Assembly: GCA_020633315.1 (NCBI GenBank)
Contig: JACKDV010000010.1
Location: forward strand, 124,001-188,000
Length of the DNA: 64,000 bases
Source: Myxococcales bacterium
GTDB lineage: Bacteria > Myxococcota_A > Polyangia > Nannocystales > Nannocystaceae
Direction of reading: 5' to 3'
In this document: positions 8,740 to 17,532 of the stretch, piece by piece
Layout: the number at the start of each line of letters is the position of its first letter
Position numbering within the stretch: position 1 is the first letter of the stretch
Made by a program: the position numbers and the translations under genes
Notes under the pieces: model-generated
What the model saw: only the letters and a program-made list of their open reading frames with translations
Databases searched by the model: none
Told to the model about the DNA's origin: nothing

Positions 8740-10134
8740 TCAGCTCGCGAGCGTCGCGGCCAGCTCGAGCAGCTCGCGGAGCACCGCGTCGACGTCATCG
8801 GGTGCCACCGCGGGATCGACGAGCACCCAGCGCACCACCTCGCGGCCGTCGACCTCCGCGTGGCCGATCTTGGCGATGCCTCGCTCCCACAGCTCGCGGC
8901 ACAGTCGGCGCGCGCCCACGCCGGCCACCTCGAAGCACAGGTTCACCGAGGCGGGATCTCGCACCAGGCGCAGGCGTGGCTCGGCCTCGATGCGCGCGCG
9001 CGCGTGGGCGGCCAGCTCGAACAGCCGGTCGATCCGTCGGCCGAGCCCGGCGTCGCCGCGGTGCTTCCAGCTCAGCCACAGCTTGAGCGCGTCGTTGCGG
9101 CGGGCGCACTGCAGCGAGCCCCGCCCGGGATCATAGAAGGCATCCTCCTGGAACAGGTAGCCGGCGGGCTCGTCGAGGTGGGCCGCGCACAGGCCGGGGC
9201 GGCGCGTGAGCAGGGCCGAGCAGGTCAGCGGCACGCCCAGCAGCTTGTGCGCGTCCCAGGTGAGGGAGTCGGCGCGCTCGCTGCCCTCGAGCAGGTGACG
9301 ATGCCGTGACGAGAGCAACACCGAGCCCCCGTAGGCGGCGTCCACGTGGAGCCACACCCCGTGACGCTCGGCCACCTCGGCGAGCGCGGGCAGGGGATCG
9401 AAGGCGCCGAGCACGGTGGTGCCGGCGGTGGCGTTCACCATCACCGGGATCACCCCGTCGGCGCGGTCGCGCTCGATCGCCTCCGCGAGCGCCTCGGGGC
9501 GCATGCGGCCGGCCTCGTCCACCGCGATCCGCTGCACCGCGCCCCGGCCCAGGCCGAGGATCCCCGCCGCCTTGCGCACCGAGTAGTGGCTGACGGCCGA
9601 GGTGTAGATCCGCCGCGGCGTGCCGGGCAGGCCGGCCTCCCGCGTGCCCTCGATCGCTTCGTTGCGGGCGATGAGCATGCCCATGAGGTTGGACAGCGAG
9701 CCGCCCGGGGTGATCGCCCCGTCGCCGTCGGTCAGCCCGGCCAGCCCGGCCATGCGTCGCAGCACCTCGCGCTCGATCAGCACCTGCACGCCGCTGGCCT
9801 TGAAGGTGTGCATGGGCGAGTTGCTCAGCACGGTGGTGAGCTCGGCGAGGGTGGCCACCAGGTCGCGACCGCCGAAGAGCTGGTTGAAGAAGCGGCGGCT
9901 GGTGGTGCTGGGCGTCGCCGCCAGCACCTCGCGCAGCAGCTCCAGCGTGCGCGGCCACGGCAGCGGCTCGCCGTCGAGGGCCAGCGGGAGCTCGGCTCGC
10001 AGCGCCTGGGCATCCCGGTAGGGGCGCATGGGCGTCAGCTCGTCGCGGCGGAGCTGCTCGGCGATGAGCGAGGCGGCGATGCCGGGCAGCGCCTCGGCAT
10101 CGAGGTCGTCGGGCGCGGGCGGATCGATGGGCAC
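8740..10134 (-). CDS. pyridoxal-phosphate group II amino acid decarboxylase
   Basis: A 464-residue enzyme of the aromatic-L-amino-acid/glutamate/diaminobutyrate decarboxylase family. It converts an amino acid to an amine plus CO2 using PLP. Visible hallmarks are the TPGGSLSNLMGML cofactor-phosphate region, the aspartate pairing with the pyridine nitrogen in LHVDAAYGGSVLL, and the Schiff-base lysine in LTWDAHKLLGVPL (about residue 297). Length and order fit the family. The substrate cannot be read from sequence. The start codon is GTG at 10134. It lies 45 bp upstream of the PhoD gene on the same strand, but a functional link is not apparent. Confidence 0.88.
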   Translation of the reverse strand: MPIDPPAPDDLDAEALPGIAASLIAEQLRRDELTPMRPYRDAQALRAELPLALDGEPLPWPRTLELLREVLAATPSTTSRRFFNQLFGGRDLVATLAELTTVLSNSPMHTFKASGVQVLIEREVLRRMAGLAGLTDGDGAITPGGSLSNLMGMLIARNEAIEGTREAGLPGTPRRIYTSAVSHYSVRKAAGILGLGRGAVQRIAVDEAGRMRPEALAEAIERDRADGVIPVMVNATAGTTVLGAFDPLPALAEVAERHGVWLHVDAAYGGSVLLSSRHRHLLEGSERADSLTWDAHKLLGVPLTCSALLTRRPGLCAAHLDEPAGYLFQEDAFYDPGRGSLQCARRNDALKLWLSWKHRGDAGLGRRIDRLFELAAHARARIEAEPRLRLVRDPASVNLCFEVAGVGARRLCRELWERGIAKIGHAEVDGREVVRWVLVDPAVAPDDVDAVLRELLELAATLAS

Positions 10135-10269
10135 GCCCGGACGCTAGCGGAGGTCGCGCGGCTCCCACAAGCGGGCGTTGGTGCCGCTCGGTGGGCCACC
10201 CCACCGATTGCTCTCGACCGGTGACACCCTCGGCGCCGGCCGGTGTTGGAGCGAGCAGGAATCCTTGCC

Positions 10270-11073
10270 ATGACCTCTCGCTTCCTCTCCTTCCGTTTCC
10301 TTGGGTCCACGCTCGCCGCGGCGATGCTGCTGCCCGGCTGCGTCATCGAGCTCGATGGCGACCTGGGGGCCGAGATCCGCGACGAGCTCGATGGTGCCTG
10401 CTGGGGCAGCAGCTCGTCCTCGTCCGAGCGCATCGTGGTGGGCGAGGCCGTCACCGCGGTGGTGGTCGACGGGGGCGTGGGCGACGTCCGCGTCCGCACC
10501 CACGGCGAGGCCGGGGCGATCGTGAGCGCCGAGCTCTTCGGCGACGGCGGCCAGGTGCGGCCCCGGGTGGAGCTGGACGGCAGCGTGCTCCACGTGGGCG
10601 TGCACTGTGGTCGCGCCGACTGCTGCGCGGCCGACCTCGACCTCACCATCCCCGCCGCGGCCAGCCTCGAGGTGGAGCTCGGCGTAGGCGACGTGAGCGT
10701 GCAGGATCTGGCGGGCTCGGCCATGGTCGACCTGGGCACCGGCGACATCGAGCTGCACCGCCTCGAGGGCGGGCTCGACCTGCACACGGGCACCGGCAGC
10801 ATCGACGGTGAGGGGCTGCTCGGCGCCGAGGCGTGGGTCGACGTGGGCACCGGCGACGCCGAGCTGCAGTGGTCGAGCTCGGCCACGATCGAGTCGATCG
10901 ACGTGGAGGTCGGCGTGGGCAGCGTGGAGCTCGAGGTCCCCGAGGGCGGCTACGATCTGCGGCTCGACACCGGCGTGGGCGACATCGACACCGACGGCAT
11001 CCGGGGCGACGCCGCGGGAGCCACGATCACCGTCGACGTGGGCACCGGCGACATCGACCTCGTGGGTCGCTAG
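10270..11073 (+). CDS. DUF4097-like beta-solenoid lipoprotein
   Basis: A 267-residue lipoprotein. The signal peptide ends in a lipobox (AAMLLPGC). The mature part is an acidic beta-rich chain in which G-(V/T)-G-(D/S) turns recur about every 20 residues: GVGDV, GVGDV, GTGDI, GTGSI, GTGDA, GVGSV, GVGDI, GTGDI. That is the pattern of the DUF4097 (putative adhesin) beta-solenoid. A Cys-rich segment (HCGRADCCAADL) sits mid-protein. ATG 10270 is preceded by AGCAGGA at a suitable distance and gives a compact signal; an upstream GTG at 10243 would spoil it. It is probably anchored in the outer membrane. The 38-bp gap to the next gene suggests one transcript. Confidence 0.78.
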   Translation: MTSRFLSFRFLGSTLAAAMLLPGCVIELDGDLGAEIRDELDGACWGSSSSSSERIVVGEAVTAVVVDGGVGDVRVRTHGEAGAIVSAELFGDGGQVRPRVELDGSVLHVGVHCGRADCCAADLDLTIPAAASLEVELGVGDVSVQDLAGSAMVDLGTGDIELHRLEGGLDLHTGTGSIDGEGLLGAEAWVDVGTGDAELQWSSSATIESIDVEVGVGSVELEVPEGGYDLRLDTGVGDIDTDGIRGDAAGATITVDVGTGDIDLVGR

Positions 11074-11110
11074 GCCCTCCGCGGGCCCCCCGTGGTATCG
11101 TCGCCCGGCG

Positions 11111-11917
11111 ATGCGGGGGGCCTGGCTCGGGGCATGCCTGGTGACGATGGCGTGTGCGCTCGGGGCCGAGGGCTCCGACGAGGCCGCGCCCCCGCCCCCC
11201 ATGGGCTCCGACGGGGCCACGGGTACCGGGGCTGCGACCGGCGACGCGGGGAGCACCACGAGCGGCGCGAGCACGAGCGCCGACGCCACGGGAGCCAGCA
11301 GCGGCGGCTGCGAGCCCACGCTGTGGTGGCCCGACGGCGACGAGGACGGCCACGGCGAGCCGGGGAGCCCGGTCTCCTCCTGCGAGGCGCCGGCCGGGCA
11401 CGCTCCGCTGGGGGACGACTGCGACGATCAGGACCCCGAGATCCACCCCGGCTTCACCGAGGAGTGCGACGGCAAGGACAACGACTGCGACGGCCTGCTC
11501 GACGAGGCCTCGGCCGAGAATCCCTCGTGCCACGGCTGCGAGCTGCTCGAGCACGGGGGGCACGCCTATGCCGTGTGCGCGGGCGATGCCACCTGGGACG
11601 AGGCGCGCACGGCCTGCCAGGGCGACTTCGCGGCCGACCTGCTGGTGCTCGACGACCAGGCCGAGCACGATGCGGTGGTCGCCGTCGCCTCGGGCCTGCT
11701 GGTGGCCGAGCTGTGGATCGGCGCCAGCGATGTCGCGACCGAGGGGGCCTTCGTGTGGGTGGACGGCAGCCCGCTGGGCTGGACCCACTGGTTCATCGAT
11801 CAGCCCGACGACTTCCTCGGGCTCGAGGACTGCGTGGAGATGCGCGAGGACTTCGCCTACGCCTGGAACGACTATCCCTGCGACCAGGCGCTGGGCTGGG
11901 TGTGCGAGGCGGGGTAG
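11111..11917 (+). CDS. secreted C-type-lectin-like protein with Asp-rich metal-binding motif
   Basis: A 268-residue exported protein. An N-terminal hydrophobic stretch (AWLGACLVTMACALG) may end in a weak lipobox, and a Ser/Thr/Gly/Ala linker follows. Next comes the Asp/Cys motif common on myxobacterial surface proteins (DDCDDQDPEIHPGFTEECDG, then KDNDCDGLLDE), a putative calcium-binding element. The C-terminal 130 residues match a C-type lectin-like fold: TWDEARTAC, LWIGASDVA, FVWVDGSPLGWTHW, LEDCVEM and a final LGWVCEAG. Such domains bind ligands, often sugars, outside the cell; the ligand here is unknown. It converges with a minus-strand lipoprotein gene 7 bp away. Confidence 0.8.
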   Translation: MRGAWLGACLVTMACALGAEGSDEAAPPPPMGSDGATGTGAATGDAGSTTSGASTSADATGASSGGCEPTLWWPDGDEDGHGEPGSPVSSCEAPAGHAPLGDDCDDQDPEIHPGFTEECDGKDNDCDGLLDEASAENPSCHGCELLEHGGHAYAVCAGDATWDEARTACQGDFAADLLVLDDQAEHDAVVAVASGLLVAELWIGASDVATEGAFVWVDGSPLGWTHWFIDQPDDFLGLEDCVEMREDFAYAWNDYPCDQALGWVCEAG

Positions 11918-11924
11918 CCCGGGC

Positions 11925-12596
11925 TCAGATCGACAGCGCGAAGCCGCAGCGCTCCTTGGTGAGCAGGGGCACCCGACCGCGGATGTTCATCCACAGGTCG
12001 TCGTGCAGCGAGCTCTGCTCGCCCGGTCGATCGAAGCTGTAGGCGGTGTCGCTGTTGGTGACCTCGATCGGCAGCACGCCCACGATCTTCCCCGTCTCCA
12101 GCTCGCCCACGAACATCCAGGCCTTCCACTGGCCCTTCTCCAGGATGCGGCCGTCCTCGACCCGGCCGAAGTGGTAGGCCTCGGTGCGGACGACCAGCAC
12201 GTAGCCCTCGCTCTCGAGCGAGCCGGTGGCGCGCTCGATGTTGAAGGCGTGGGAGACGTCGGGGTCCTCCATCATGTGCTCGAGCCGTGACTGGGTCGGC
12301 AGTGAGGAGAGCTGGCCCGTGTTCCACAGGTCGAGCTCCTTCTTGAGCGTCGGGTCGGGCTCGGGGCCGCGCTCGAGGATCGCGGCGAGGTAGCGCTCCT
12401 CGATCATCGCGGGCGACTTGCCCTCGAGCCGCGGCTGGCAGTCCTGGGCCACGGGCTGCTCGGGCAGCGCCTCGTAGATCCTCAGCAGCTTGGCCTTGGT
12501 GGGCTGGAAGGCCTCCAGGGCGAGCGTGGTCTTGTCGCGGGTCTCGGCGCCGCAACCCAGGACCAACACGAGCAGGGGAATGAGCCAGCGGTGCAT
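11925..12596 (-). CDS. lipoprotein of unknown function
   Basis: A 223-residue lipoprotein. The signal peptide is short and typical (MHRWLIPLLVLVLGC). The mature domain contains a region (YVLVVRTEAYHFGRVEDGRI, KAWMFVGELETGKIVGVLPI) that reads like a small periplasmic alpha/beta domain, but I recognise no family. I used the ATG at 12596, directly before the signal; a longer frame from 12626 adds an implausible leader. Downstream of the STAND regulator on the same strand with a gap of 93 bp; co-transcription is possible. Confidence 0.72.
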   Translation of the reverse strand: MHRWLIPLLVLVLGCGAETRDKTTLALEAFQPTKAKLLRIYEALPEQPVAQDCQPRLEGKSPAMIEERYLAAILERGPEPDPTLKKELDLWNTGQLSSLPTQSRLEHMMEDPDVSHAFNIERATGSLESEGYVLVVRTEAYHFGRVEDGRILEKGQWKAWMFVGELETGKIVGVLPIEVTNSDTAYSFDRPGEQSSLHDDLWMNIRGRVPLLTKERCGFALSI

Positions 12597-12689
12597 GGGT
12601 CGAGGCTCGCCCCCACCGGCGCTCACCCACCAGACCAGGCCACGCTCAACGAGCGCTCACCCGGCGTCCGCTCGCGCGCTCACGGGCGC

Positions 12690-14771
12690 TCAGCCGCTGC
12701 CCGGACCGATCTCCCGCTCCCACAGCCGCTCCACGAGCAGCTCCACCCCGCGCTTGAGGTGCCGACGGAAGGTGCTCAGCGGCATGCCCAGCGCCTCGGC
12801 GGCTGCCTCCTGCGAGGGCGCCCCCCGGCCGTAGGCCGCCATCACGGCCCGCGCCTGCTTGTCGTGCTTGTCGGACTCGGCCAGCGTGGCGCAGACCTCG
12901 TCGAGCTGGGCCCGCAGCCTGGCCACCCGCTCGTCGAGCGGCGCATCGGGGCTGAGGTCGCCGCGGACCAGCCGGGTGTCGAGCAGCGGGTTGCGCCCCA
13001 GGGTCCGGGCATCGCCGCGCTGGCGCAGGGCCTCCTTCACGGCGCGGGCGAAGGTCTCGCGATCGAGCACCGCGGGCGGAGGCGGGGTGTCGGCCGCGGG
13101 CAGGGGGGCCACGCTGGTCTGGCGGCGCGCCATGAGCTCGAGCCAGTCGCGATACGAGCGTGCGCGCCAGTCGTGCATCATCACCCCGAGGCGACGATCG
13201 CCCACCCGGTAGTCGCCGGCCGGCGCCCGGGAGAAGCCCATGTACACGAAGATCGGCTCCCAGAAGTCGACGTCGGCGAAGGTGGTGATGGCATAGGCCA
13301 GGTGCGGGGTGAGGCCGTAGGTGCGCACCATGTGCAGCCACAGGCGGCTCTGCACCGGGCCCACCGCCTGGTGCCGCGTGGCACACAGCCAGAAGCGCGT
13401 GACCACGGCCACCTCGCTGCCGCGCAGCGGGCCGTGGCGTGCGGTGGCCTCGATGGCCCCCGCGATCGCGGGATCGGCCCGGGCCGCCTCGAGCCCCGCC
13501 GCGGTGAGCACGGGCGCGCAGTGGTAGCCCACCACCTCGAGGGCCTGGTCGCGGAACACGTGGCAGTGCTCGGGCTGGCGCTCGAGCCAGTAGCGGAACC
13601 ACTGCACCGCGGCCGGGCCTTCGAAGCGGCGGATCACGTCCTCGAGCCCCGGGATGTCGCGGGCCGTGGGCTGGGCCGCGAACAGCGGCTGGTTGGCGCT
13701 CCAGTCGAAGAAGCGCTGCGCCACCGGGTTCTGGCTGTGCAGGAAGCTCAGGTCGTAGAGGCGGGCGATCTGCTGCACCTCGTCGCGGGGATCGAGGCGG
13801 AGGGCGAGCGCCTCGAAGTGGGCGTGGGCGCGGTCGCGCAGGCCCTCGTACCACTCGGGATCGCGGAAGCGCAGGTCCTCGACCACGGCCCGGCGCACGT
13901 TCTCGTGGGGGCGCAGGCCGTCGTGCACCGTCTCGAAGAAGGGCAGCTCCCGCAGCCAGCGGAACAGCGCGTAGCTGTTGTCGATCTCGAGCAGGGCCCG
14001 CAGGGTGGGCTCGGTGACCACCCGCACCACGCAGGCCGCCTCGAGGGCGCGGCGCTGCAGCGGCTCTCCGATGTCCCGGGTGAAGCGCAGCACCAGCTCG
14101 TGCACCACGTTGCCCGTGCTCAGGTGGGCGAAGCGCGAGCCGCTGGCCCGCATCGACTCGGCGATGAGGGTGAGGGCCAGCGGGTGACCCAGGGTGAAGG
14201 CGAAGATCTCGTCGTGGTCGGCGGGGTCGATCCCGTAGCCGGCGAGTAGCTCGCTGGACTCGCGCGGTCCCAGGTTGCGCAGCGACACCAGGCGCAGCCG
14301 CGGCGCCCACTCGAGGTCGGTGCGCCAGCGGGCGTCGAGGGGATCACGGCTGGCCAGCACGGTGACCACCCCGGGGGGCAGGGCCTCGAGCAGCTCGCAG
14401 AAGATCCACGGCAGGGTGGCGCCGATGGCCTCCACCGTGTCGATCAGCAGCAACCCCGGCGCAGCGGCGGTGATGGCCTCCACCGCCGAGCGGCTGCGTG
14501 AGGCCCCGGCGGCCCGCACGATGGCGGCCTCGATCGCCTCGGGGCTGGGGTCGAGATCGCGGGCGTCGAGCTCGAGCACCTTCACCCCGTGGTTGCGGGC
14601 CTGGACGGCCAGCCGTCGCAGCAGCGTGGTCTTGCCCACCCCGCCGGGCGACGAGCAGTGCACTACCGCGCGGGAGCGCGGCCCCAGGGCATCCAGCAGG
14701 TCACGCAGCTCGTCCACGCGACCCACGAAGCGTGGTCCCGCGGACGCGGAGGGCGGGGGCTCGGCCGTCAT
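12690..14771 (-). CDS. STAND-type ATPase regulator with C-terminal HTH
   Basis: A 693-residue cytoplasmic protein. The N-terminal ATPase (about residues 12-300) opens with FVGRVDELRDLLDAL and has Walker A in CSSPGGVGKTTLLRRLA (about residue 42) and Walker B-like GLLLIDTVEAIG. A helical middle of about 300 residues follows. The last 100 residues include a sigma-region-4/LuxR-like helix-turn-helix (SQEAAAEALGMPLSTFRRHL). This is the plan of STAND signal-transduction ATPases, in which nucleotide exchange drives oligomer formation and DNA binding at the C-terminus. The ligand is unknown. Genes on either side encode lipoproteins on the same strand, which may be its targets or its operon. Confidence 0.82.
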   Translation of the reverse strand: MTAEPPPSASAGPRFVGRVDELRDLLDALGPRSRAVVHCSSPGGVGKTTLLRRLAVQARNHGVKVLELDARDLDPSPEAIEAAIVRAAGASRSRSAVEAITAAAPGLLLIDTVEAIGATLPWIFCELLEALPPGVVTVLASRDPLDARWRTDLEWAPRLRLVSLRNLGPRESSELLAGYGIDPADHDEIFAFTLGHPLALTLIAESMRASGSRFAHLSTGNVVHELVLRFTRDIGEPLQRRALEAACVVRVVTEPTLRALLEIDNSYALFRWLRELPFFETVHDGLRPHENVRRAVVEDLRFRDPEWYEGLRDRAHAHFEALALRLDPRDEVQQIARLYDLSFLHSQNPVAQRFFDWSANQPLFAAQPTARDIPGLEDVIRRFEGPAAVQWFRYWLERQPEHCHVFRDQALEVVGYHCAPVLTAAGLEAARADPAIAGAIEATARHGPLRGSEVAVVTRFWLCATRHQAVGPVQSRLWLHMVRTYGLTPHLAYAITTFADVDFWEPIFVYMGFSRAPAGDYRVGDRRLGVMMHDWRARSYRDWLELMARRQTSVAPLPAADTPPPPAVLDRETFARAVKEALRQRGDARTLGRNPLLDTRLVRGDLSPDAPLDERVARLRAQLDEVCATLAESDKHDKQARAVMAAYGRGAPSQEAAAEALGMPLSTFRRHLKRGVELLVERLWEREIGPGSG

Positions 14772-14784
14772 TCGCCGCTCGAGC

Positions 14785-16137
14785 CTACCCCGCCGCTCTC
14801 GTGGGAGCGAGGGGATCGCAGCGCCGGCCGTCGTGGACGACCTGGGTGATGTGATGCCCCTCGTAGCGCAGCGAGGCCTTCTCCTGGCGAGCCTTCTTGC
14901 CGCGCGGCGAGCTCGAGGCCTCCTTGCCCGTCTGGCGGCCCAGGTAGGCGATGGCGTCCCCCTTGGCCACGGGGCAGGTCGTCGGGAGCTCGGCGAAGGT
15001 GGTGGTGGTGTGGATCTCGGCCGTCACCGTCACCGTGCTCTTGCAGTCGAGCCCGCTCGAGGCCGCGCCCGGGTGCTCGCGCTGGTGCTTGCAGTTGGCG
15101 CCCTCCGTCCACTGCTCCTCGTGGTCGATCTCCACCACCACGGTCTCGCCCTTGGCGGTGATGGTGGTGACCCGGCCCTCGGCGGGGACCTCGGCGAGCT
15201 CGCCGAGGGATGGCACCTTGCCGCCGAAGGCCTCGCGGTTGCGCTTCTCGGTGGTCTTGCGCTCCTGCTGCAGGCGCTCGGCGAGACCCGGCTCCACCGC
15301 CGGCCTCACGTCGTCCTCCACGCGGCTCACGTAGCTGCTCAGGTCGGGCAGCGGCGGCGTGCGGTCGGTGCCCCTCACCGCCAGGGCGCAGTAGCGAGCC
15401 CGCTCCTCCTCCATGGGCAGTCGCTCCCGACCCCAGCGCACGAAGTCGGCCGAGGGGCGGTAGCGCTGGTGATAGAGGGTCGAGCGCCCGGCGGCCTCGA
15501 AGGCGGCCGCGATCTCGTGCTCGAGTCGATACGGTGCCCCCACGAACACGCCCAGCGCTTGGATCTCGCGCACCGAGCCCTTCACCTCGGGCCGCAGGGC
15601 GAGCAGCCCCGCCAGCCGAGCGTAGAGATCCTCCTGCCCACGCAGCGACTCGACGGTGGTGTCGATCCGGGCGTCGCGCTCGCGCAGCTCGGCGTCCCAG
15701 GCCTCGTAGTCGGCGAAGCAGCGCTGCTGCCAGCTCTTGTTGATGGCGGCCAGCGTCAGCGCACGGTAGCTGTTGAGCGCGCTGGTGGGATCGCTCTGCG
15801 TGGGCAGCGAGTCCCAGCCGGGGATCCACTCGGGATCGGGGTTGTCCATCGACGCCCGGGGATTGAAGATCTCGGTGCCGTTGGGGCCGCGCCTGCTCTG
15901 GATGCCCGCGGCCTCGCGAACGCCCACGCTGCAGTCGCCCCGGTCGCACTGGCTGAAGTCGAAGGCCGCGTAGGCATCGCGCACCGCCTGGCCCTCCGCC
16001 CCGCCGCCGCCCTTGCCGGCCCCATCCCCGCCGCCTCCGGGCGTCGTCGAGCCCCCGAGCAGCGACAGGCTACAGCCGCCCAGGGCCACGGCCAGCACGG
16101 CCAGGCCCGGGCCTCCCCGGTTCCTACGAGCATCCAT
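14785..16137 (-). CDS. large lipoprotein of unknown function
   Basis: A 450-residue lipoprotein. The signal (GLAVLAVALGGC) starts from ATG 16137; an upstream frame start at 16263 would place a long basic leader in front. After a Gly-rich linker comes a helical domain with many Trp/Tyr and a charged coiled-coil-like stretch (QQERKTTEKRNREAFGG, about residues 285-305), then a beta-rich domain with a TTITAKGETVVVEI pattern. No family recognised. The stop lies 13 bp before the STAND regulator start, so the two are likely in one transcript, suggesting a periplasmic partner of that regulator (inference). Confidence 0.72.
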   Translation of the reverse strand: MDARRNRGGPGLAVLAVALGGCSLSLLGGSTTPGGGGDGAGKGGGGAEGQAVRDAYAAFDFSQCDRGDCSVGVREAAGIQSRRGPNGTEIFNPRASMDNPDPEWIPGWDSLPTQSDPTSALNSYRALTLAAINKSWQQRCFADYEAWDAELRERDARIDTTVESLRGQEDLYARLAGLLALRPEVKGSVREIQALGVFVGAPYRLEHEIAAAFEAAGRSTLYHQRYRPSADFVRWGRERLPMEEERARYCALAVRGTDRTPPLPDLSSYVSRVEDDVRPAVEPGLAERLQQERKTTEKRNREAFGGKVPSLGELAEVPAEGRVTTITAKGETVVVEIDHEEQWTEGANCKHQREHPGAASSGLDCKSTVTVTAEIHTTTTFAELPTTCPVAKGDAIAYLGRQTGKEASSSPRGKKARQEKASLRYEGHHITQVVHDGRRCDPLAPTRAAG

Positions 16138-16296
16138 GGTCGAGCACGCTACGGCGGGGGGGCGCTCGCTCACCAGACCACCCCGCGCTCGACCCACGCT
16201 CAGCTGCCGCCCATTCGGATCTCGCGGCCGTCCAGTCCTCGAGGAGCGAGCGCCCAGCCGCACGGCCCGTCCCGGCGCTGCCGCGGCTCGTGACCG

Positions 16297-17469
16297 CTAC
16301 TGGTCGGCGCCCGTCAGCCCCACCGCCCGGCGTAGGTCCTGCGCGAGCCGCCGGTGGAAGTGGTGCTCGCCGTGCTCCACCCGCGGCGCGTAGCGGCCAT
16401 GGTCGTAGTGGCGCGAGCCCAGCCCGCGCTGCACCGACTCGCAGATCTCGATGTCCTCGCGCTGGGTGAGGGCGGCCTGCTCGATGCTCTGCTCCACGAA
16501 CGCCCGCGCGGCCTCGCCCTCGCCCTCCTCGAACCAGAACTCGTAGTCCACCCGGCAGCGATCGGGACCCAGGGGGATCACGAGGTTGGTGTCCATGCAG
16601 GGTCCGTAGCGGTTGATCATGAAGTTGGGGTAGAGCCACGCGTAGATCGCCCCGCCGCCGATGCGCTGGGTCGGATCGACCGCGGTGCGCGGGTCGGCGG
16701 CGGCGACGGGGGCGGCGGTCTGCACCGAGAATTCCTCGAACAGCTCGATGCGGTACGACGCCATGTCGATCTGGGCGTCGAGCGAGGGGTGCATGTGCGG
16801 GACGTGGTAGCCGCCGTCGAGGTAGTTGTCGACGTAGACCTTCCAGTTGCACGCGAGGGTCCACGAGACCCGGGAGTGCAAGCGCAGCCGATCCCAGCCG
16901 GTGCGAGCGAGCATGGCGTCGAGCTCGGCCACCCGTGGCGCGAGCGCGGGGGCCTGGGGGTCGGTGGCGATCCAGGCCCAGGGCCCCCAGGCCCGGACCG
17001 GCAGCGAGGGCAGCGACAGGGCCTCGCGATCGAAGCCGCGGATCCCCGCCATGCGAGGGGCGCTGCGCAGGCGCCCGCGCAGGTCGTAGCTCCACGCGTG
17101 GTAGCCACACACCAGGGACTCGGCGCGGCCCTGACCCCGCACCACCTCGCGACCCTTGTGGCGGCAGGCGTTGGCGAAGGCCCGCAGCTCGCCCTCGTCG
17201 TCGCGCAGCACCACCCAGGGCTCGCCCACCGAGCAGCCGCTGGCGTAGGCACCGGGCTCGACCAGCTCGTGCAGCGAGGCCACGGGCTGCCACGCGCGGC
17301 CGAGCACGGCCCGGCGCTCCAGCTCCCAGATCGCACCGGAGACGTACCAGGACGAGGGCGGCGTGGAGGCCTCCTCCACCGGCAGGGTGGGATCGAAGCG
17401 CGCGACCTCGTCCCGCAGGGCAGCGTCGATCGGCTCGAGCACGGCGCGATCTTGGCCAATCGCGGGCAC
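16297..17469 (-). CDS. Rieske non-heme iron oxygenase alpha subunit, choline-monooxygenase-like
   Basis: A 390-residue cytoplasmic oxygenase. The Rieske [2Fe-2S] ligands are present as CRHKGR (about residue 102) and CGYHAWSYDLRG (about residue 122). The mononuclear iron site follows in CNWKVYVDNYLDGGYHVPHM (two His at about residues 222-226), and a C-terminal REDIEICESVQRGL segment is shared with choline monooxygenase and glycine-betaine demethylase-type enzymes. Such proteins insert oxygen into quaternary amines or aromatics with electrons from a separate reductase. No reductase or ferredoxin gene is nearby, so electrons must come from elsewhere. The start is GTG 17469. A role in betaine metabolism is inference from motif resemblance. 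Confidence 0.85.
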   Translation of the reverse strand: MPAIGQDRAVLEPIDAALRDEVARFDPTLPVEEASTPPSSWYVSGAIWELERRAVLGRAWQPVASLHELVEPGAYASGCSVGEPWVVLRDDEGELRAFANACRHKGREVVRGQGRAESLVCGYHAWSYDLRGRLRSAPRMAGIRGFDREALSLPSLPVRAWGPWAWIATDPQAPALAPRVAELDAMLARTGWDRLRLHSRVSWTLACNWKVYVDNYLDGGYHVPHMHPSLDAQIDMASYRIELFEEFSVQTAAPVAAADPRTAVDPTQRIGGGAIYAWLYPNFMINRYGPCMDTNLVIPLGPDRCRVDYEFWFEEGEGEAARAFVEQSIEQAALTQREDIEICESVQRGLGSRHYDHGRYAPRVEHGEHHFHRRLAQDLRRAVGLTGADQ

Positions 17470-17532
17470 GCTGTCACGGGGCGCCGGCCAGCGTGCGACA
17501 GGCGAGCACCGGCGAGGCCCGTAGCGGACGGG

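Noticed and set aside
5287..9309. A 1340-codon plus-strand frame over the kinase-like and PhoD genes.
   Set aside because: Same cause: the phoD and kinase products carry recognisable motifs, while this frame does not.
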